Source: Pilaira anomala
Taxonomy: Eukaryota > Mucoromycota > Mucoromycetes > Mucorales > Mucoraceae
Assembly (NCBI GenBank): GCA_025716855.1
Contig: JAIXMQ010000045.1
Location: 62,001 to 126,000 of the forward strand
DNA length: 64,000 nucleotides
Direction of reading: 5' to 3'
The first letter of the stretch is position 1. The number at the start of each line of letters is the position of its first letter. This document shows, in pieces, positions 59,572 through 64,000 of the stretch. Under the pieces are notes generated by a model. It had not been told where the DNA came from. It did not search any database and was given only the letters and a program-made list of their open reading frames with translations. A program made the translations under genes and the position numbers.

Positions 59572-60882
59572 TTAAAAATTATTCAAAGGCACAAGATGAG
59601 ATATATTCACACTACTACGACAAAGCGGACATTCCGGTTTATTCTGACACCACTCTACTACGCAATTCCAGCAGAATAAATGACCACAGGGCGTAGTCGT
59701 AGTGACCGTACGCTGCTCTAAGCACAGAGCGCATTTTAATGTTTGTAATTGTTCATATGTTAACACCTGCTCTACAACTTTTTCTTCTACCACTGAATCC
59801 ATAAAATCAAAATCATCTTCTTCTACCACCAATTTTTCTTCTTTTTCTTCTTCTTCTACCTTTTCAGCCTCTATTTCTTTCTCCAGTTGAGCATTTATAA
59901 TTCTTTTACGTGCTGCTAATCCAGCTTGAATTAATAATTGAAGTGTAATCAAGACACCTAATACTTCGTACCCTACTCTTTGTTCATGAAGTCCCAATTG
60001 ACGAGTAAATATCTATTGATTTCATCAGTTTTTTTTTTTTTTTTTTTCGATACAAAATAACATTTCAAATACTTTACATATCGAATACCCGCAAACCGTT
60101 TAGAGAAACTATAATAAGCACCAAAGAAATAAAAGATCGCTAAATGAACAGGTCGTACATTTTTCGTAAAGAAATCTTGTAAATGGGATATATTTTTCTT
60201 TAGAAAGTGAGATAGGTTCTGTTTCATGGTTTGTTTCTGTTCTAATTCAATGGTTGTTTGCTGTTGACGAGATTGTTTCTTTAATTCGGATACGCCACGG
60301 GTATAGATGTATGGTAAAATGGTTTGCATGAAAACAAGCACAAATCGACGCTTTTTTTTTTTTTTCATAAAATTTGTTCAGCATGCATATATAAACATTT
60401 CTATTTTTATATATATAAAACTTACTATAAATCCAGGATACGTTTGACTATATTGATTTATCTGTACAAGATCACAATATTCTTCTCCTAAAGTTTGTGT
60501 TCCCAATAAAGTTGTTAAACCATAGTAACAAAAGTTAGATAAAGTGTTGATCTCCTTTTGCCATTGATGTTGACGTCTAGCACCTACATACGACTTATGT
60601 TAGTTTTTTTTTTTTTTTTTTTTTTTTTGGGATATCAAGCACCCTTCTTTTTTTTTTTTTTTACCTAGAAATTGTTGAGCAACTCTTGTCATTTGTTCTT
60701 GTAATACCGTTTGGTAATAAACGTCTTTCTGATTAGCTCGAACTTTTTTTTTAAAAAAAAAAGTACACGTTAGAAGACTACTATTACGACAAAAGTGAAC
60801 AAAAAAAAAAGACGTTACTAATATCTGGTTGAGCTCCATAAGGAAAGTCCATATTCATATTTGGTTGCGCTGGTTCTGTCAT
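59572..60882 (-). CDS. PEX10: Peroxin-10, RING-finger E3 of the peroxisome membrane
   Basis: Exons 60882-60819, 60742-60665, 60583-60426, 60350-60078 and 60012-59572; phases close, giving 337 residues. The N-terminal Pex2/12 region includes IRANQKDVYYQTVLQEQMTR, CYYGLTTLLGTQTLGEEYCD and LSHFLKKNISHLQDFF, with membrane-spanning stretches (VHLAIFYFFGAYYSFSKRF, VLGVLITLQLLIQAGL). The C-terminal C3HC4 RING (about 285-322) is CALCLEQRTVTTTTPCGHLF, CWNCVVEWCQNKPE, CPLCR; all eight ligands are present. Pex10 forms the Pex2-Pex10-Pex12 retrotranslocation ligase that ubiquitinates Pex5. It sits functionally upstream of Pex6, also in this window. An acidic Glu-rich linker precedes the RING. Confidence 0.95.
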
Positions 60883-61263
60883 GTTAAAGTGTAAAAAAAA
60901 AAAAAAAAGTATAAGAGAAACAAAAATAGTGGAGATAAAAAATATGGGTGGGGGGTATATTTTTTCACATGAGTTAAATAAATATTTGTCAGCAAATGTA
61001 TATATATATATAAAAAAAAAAAAACGGATTTTTTATTAAGTTATAAAAAAAATAAAAGACTAGGTTATCATGTTGAATGCATTTTGACTAATGTTGAATT
61101 AGAATAAGTCAAGAAAAAATTGAAATGGATTTGTTTTGTGGTGGGGGGGAGGAAAGGTAAAAATAAAAAAATAAAATAAATGTTGAATTACAGGTACAAA
61201 TTAATGTTGAAAATATGATACAAGAAAAAAAGAAAATGATATAATGTTGAATTAGAAAAGAGG

Positions 61264-61312
<49 letters not shown>

Positions 61313-61428
61313 TAAATATATGTTGAAAGATTTGAAGATGTTATGTTGAATATATAAAGTTTTGTTGTATGTTGAATATTTATAAAATGTTGAATTTTTT
61401 TGTGTTGAAAGTTTGTTTTTGATTTTTT
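60883..61428. promoter_or_regulatory. bZIP 3' flank / PEX10 5' flank with 10 TGTTGAA copies
   Basis: 546 bp between two minus-strand genes. TGTTGAA occurs ten times on the plus strand (starts 61071, 61092, 61181, 61205, 61245, 61321, 61344, 61370, 61388, 61403), mostly as ATGTTGAA. In the sense of both genes this is TTCAACA(T). A (GA)n tract at 61268-61309 lies in the middle. The copies cluster toward the bZIP stop codon, suggesting its 3' UTR. Confidence 0.75.
61268..61309. repeat. (GA)n microsatellite
   Basis: About 20 GA units on the plus strand within the TGTTGAA-rich spacer downstream of the bZIP gene. Confidence 0.9.
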
Positions 61429-62296
61429 TTAAGCCTTGTTCTTTTCAGCAGCCTTATCAAGTAATAAACTACGAAGGAATTTGATTTCAGTTTCAAGGTT
61501 ATTGACACGGTCTTGTAAATGATCTGATTTTTGTGTCATTTCACGAACAGATTGTTCCATAGCTTGTTCTCTCATCTTCTTCTTGACACGGAAACGTGCA
61601 CTAGCAGCTGTATTACGACGACGCTTATCTTCATCAGGGTTTTGACCGTCTTCAGTAAATTCTGTTTCTTCTTCTAAAGGACGTTTTGTAACGTTTACTT
61701 TTTTAGGAACAACAGCAGCAGCAGCAGCAGTAGCAACAATAGGAGCAACGGGAGCAACGGGAGCGATGTTAGTAGATGGTACAATAGAAGCCAAAATAGG
61801 TGTACTGACAGGGGGTTTAGGCATCAAAATTTGACGTGGAGGAACAGCAGGAGAAAGAGCAGGTAAAGCAGGAGCTAAAGGACGTGGTTGGATACGTTTA
61901 GGTGCAGGCTTTTGTTCTAATTTCACTTGTTGTTGTCTAGGTAACTCATAATCAAGATAATTGACAAGTGTATCATATGTTTCAGGATCTAAACCAGATG
62001 CTGTTTCGAATTGTGAAGCAGAACTAGAGGTTGGACTCTTGTTTTTTTCTTCATCATAAATACCTACACCTGGCTTTACATCAAATGTGAACTGCGCGTT
62101 ACTCTAAAATCATAATAAAAATTTAATTTGTCATCATCATCAAAAAAAAAAAAAAAAAATTTTTTTTTATTATTATTATTACCCATAAGTCAAGTTCATC
62201 TGCAACATCTTTTTCAGAATGAATAACTTCACTTGGTGTATCAAAAACAAGTGAGTCAAGGTTTGACAAGTAAGAGTCATAAGGTGGATATGTCAT
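61429..62296 (-). CDS. bZIP transcription factor, Cys3/MetR/ATF4-like
   Basis: Exons 62296-62183 and 62103-61429; phases close, giving 262 residues. The C-terminal bZIP has the basic region RRRNTAASARFRVKKKMREQ (about 199-218), with the NTAASARFR core typical of the fungal Cys-3/MetR/Zip1 sulfur-regulator and ATF4-like group, followed by a zipper (LQDRVNNLETEIKFLRSLLL). The middle is Ala/Pro/Val-rich (APVAPVAPIVATAAAAAVVP), the N-terminus acidic and activation-domain-like (YLSNLDSLVFDTPSEVIHS, GLDPETYDTLVNYLDYE). Target pathway (sulfur, stress or amino acid control) cannot be fixed from sequence alone. Its 3' flank carries the repeated TTCAACA motif, hinting at post-transcriptional control. 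Confidence 0.9.
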
Positions 62297-62504
62297 ATTG
62301 ATATATATATATATATATATGAAAAGAAACCTACAAAAAAAAAAAAGGATAAAGAAAAAGTAAAAAGAGGAAAAAAAAAGAGGGAATTCTACTTGATTAT
62401 TTATAATAACGGATAAATATTTGGAACTGCAATCTTGTTTTTATTGGCTTAATTGAGTTTTAATGATGTGTATACAAAAATAAGGGATAATCTTCTTTTT
62501 TTTT

Positions 62505-63882
62505 TTACAGCAGTGTGTTTTCGGAATGGGCAAGCAGATCTCCCCGCAAAGGCCAAACATCTTGTATAAGAAGTCGTTCCCAAATGGACTATAATTAGTT
62601 ATTCATCCTATCAGAGCAAGAAAAAAAAATGATGTATCTCGAAATCTTCACACCTGTATTTTACCTGTAACATATGGTCCAGTAGAAGAGACCACAAGAT
62701 CCGTCGTTTGTTCGACTCAACATTTAATTTGATATCAGAAAGAATAATGTGTTGTTTTCTTGGTGCTGAGGGTAAAATGTAATATTTGGTTTTATATTCG
62801 CAGTTACACACAGACGAAATGAGTTCAATCTGAACAATAATTTACAGCAAATATAACATATAAACTACAACACTTTTTTTTTTCTTTCTTTACAGTATAT
62901 ATAAAGGAGTGAGTGCATCAAATTACATGATTAATAATAATAAAAGGGACTTTCATATATTAAAAACTTTATTGTGAATTTACATTTGAGTGTGTGTGTA
63001 ATATGCGTTTTTATTTGACAGATACAGTTAAAAGTATGGTATGAAAATGCAGCTTTATAGCAAAAAAAAAAAATTAAAAAAAGTAGTGTGTTACAATAAA
63101 AGAAATGAATAAAACGAGTGTAAAACACAAGTAAGAAATAAAAAATGAAGGAATGGATTGAAAAGATGATTTCAAACAAGTTAAACTAATTGTCTAAAAA
63201 AAAAAAAAAAAGTATTTATATCAGTTTATACATATACAAACACATATAAAATTGGTTACTTACAGGTAAGATTAATTGTTCTGGAACCCGGACAAAAGTA
63301 TCATCTCCAAATTGTGATTGAATTTCGCATTTTTTAAAAGATTCTATCTTTGAACAGTTATAGATATGAATCAAAAAATAAGTCATAGAAACAAATGTCA
63401 TTAGACCGAACAAAAAGTATAATCTGGCACGAAGAAGACTGGATTCGATTGATAAACGATACTTGGATTTACACCGAGTACAATACAGAGGATGTCCATT
63501 TTTCTCTAACCAATGAAGAAAGCACCTTTCATGTGCTAAACTAATCACAATAGTTAAAAAAACAAAAAACAAAAAACAAAGTTCGATCTCTCTCTCTCTC
63601 TTTTCTTTTTTTTTTCATAAAAATGTTCAAAGTACAATATATAACTAACTATGATTTATTTCGTACAATACAAGTACAAGGTTTGACTAATACTTGATCG
63701 GTTGTTGATTCAAAACATATTCCACAAAACTAAATAAAATCATTTTTTTTTCTTTAGTATTTTTTTTTGTTTTATTTTTTTTTTAGTGCTTTTAACAAAA
63801 AACATACCAAATCGAGTGGTGATAATCGTTCGTTATCTTCTAATAAAAATGCATTTTGACGAGTTAAACATGGTGTAGTCAT
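62505..63882 (-). CDS. RING-CH (RINGv/MARCH-type) membrane E3 ligase-like protein
   Basis: Proposed exons: 63882-63808, 63729-63650, 63540-63264, 62829-62665 and 62588-62505, about 226 residues. RING-CH ligands: CGIC, KPCTC, then AHERCFLHWLEKNGHPLYC, TRCKSKYR. A hydrophobic span follows (LYFLFGLMTFVSMTYFLIHI). The fourth exon (IELISSVCNCEYKTKYYILP, SNKRRILWSLLLDHMLQ) and fifth (SIWERLLIQDVWPLRGDLLA) join in phase 0 and look truly coding. The intron before them would be 434 nt. An alternative terminal exon (63193-63074) also joins in phase 0, so the 3' end is uncertain. Confidence 0.7.
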
Positions 63883-64000
63883 TATCTATTTTTTTTTGTT
63901 TTTTTTTTTTCCTTTTCTTTTCTTTTTTTTTTTTTTTGTTTTTTTTTTTCCTTTTCTTTTTCCTTCTTTTTTTTTTCCTTTTAATAAAAAAAAAATACTA
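63883..64000. other. Right edge, promoter flank of RING-CH gene
   Basis: Repeated T-rich blocks with CCTTTTC interruptions; 118 bp, probably the leader or promoter of the RING-CH gene. Nothing else is readable. Confidence 0.3.

Overview
The window is nuclear DNA of a fungus. It is AT-rich, with many short spliceosomal introns (mostly 50-100 nt, GTAAGT-like donors, TAG/AAG acceptors), frequent A/T homopolymer runs and glutamine/asparagine-rich regulators. The gene set is fungal and opisthokont: IDI1, Nvj2, Sfc1, Mch1-like, GET2, PEX6, PEX10, Ypk9, Sgf73, Eaf3, Ufe1. Style and content suggest an early-diverging lineage such as Mucorales (Mucoromycota); this is inference. A textbook U12-type AT-AC intron in the LSM12 gene fits, because only some early-diverging fungi are known to keep the minor spliceosome. 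I reconstructed exon structures by hand; nearly all splice phases close exactly.

Left part (1-16.8 kb): 5' part of the mitochondrial RNA12/Yme2 gene (-), succinate-fumarate carrier (+), Nvj2-like SMP lipid-transfer protein (+), Eaf3/MRG15 (-), an ADIP/Msd1 coiled-coil protein (+), ribosomal protein eS28 (-, start codon alone in exon 1), a low-complexity protein (-), isopentenyl-diphosphate isomerase (-), two unrecognised genes (+), one with a PCNA-binding (PIP-box) motif and a GC-AG intron, and a large Q-rich putative regulator (-).

Middle (16.8-41 kb): a 60-nt poly-A run, an HSF-type factor (-), a 14-exon P5B ATPase (-), syntaxin-18/Ufe1 (-), a 53-codon small ORF (-), PEX6 (+, with a one-base frameshift), a small unknown protein (-), a 2.6-kb gene-poor stretch, mitochondrial uL2m (+), an acidic protein with a Trp-spaced repeat (+), another 2.3-kb gene-poor stretch, and a GATA factor (-).

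Right part (41-64 kb): Sgf73/ataxin-7-like SAGA subunit (-), LisH/CTLH/WD40 protein (-), Mch1-like transporter (-), eL34 (-), a pepsin-like protease (-), SF3b14 (-), LSM12 (+, U12 intron), a PAS protein (+), GET2-like (+), mL61-like mitoribosomal protein (-), PEX10 (-), a Cys3/MetR-type bZIP (-) with a striking 10-copy TGTTGAA cluster downstream, and a RING-CH membrane protein (-).

No gene cluster or mobile element is evident. Recurring themes are chromatin and transcription control (Eaf3, Sgf73, HSF, GATA, bZIP, Q-rich regulator), organelle biology (two peroxins, mitoribosome and carrier genes) and ER membrane traffic (Ufe1, GET2). No tRNA, rRNA, transposon or CRISPR array was recognised.
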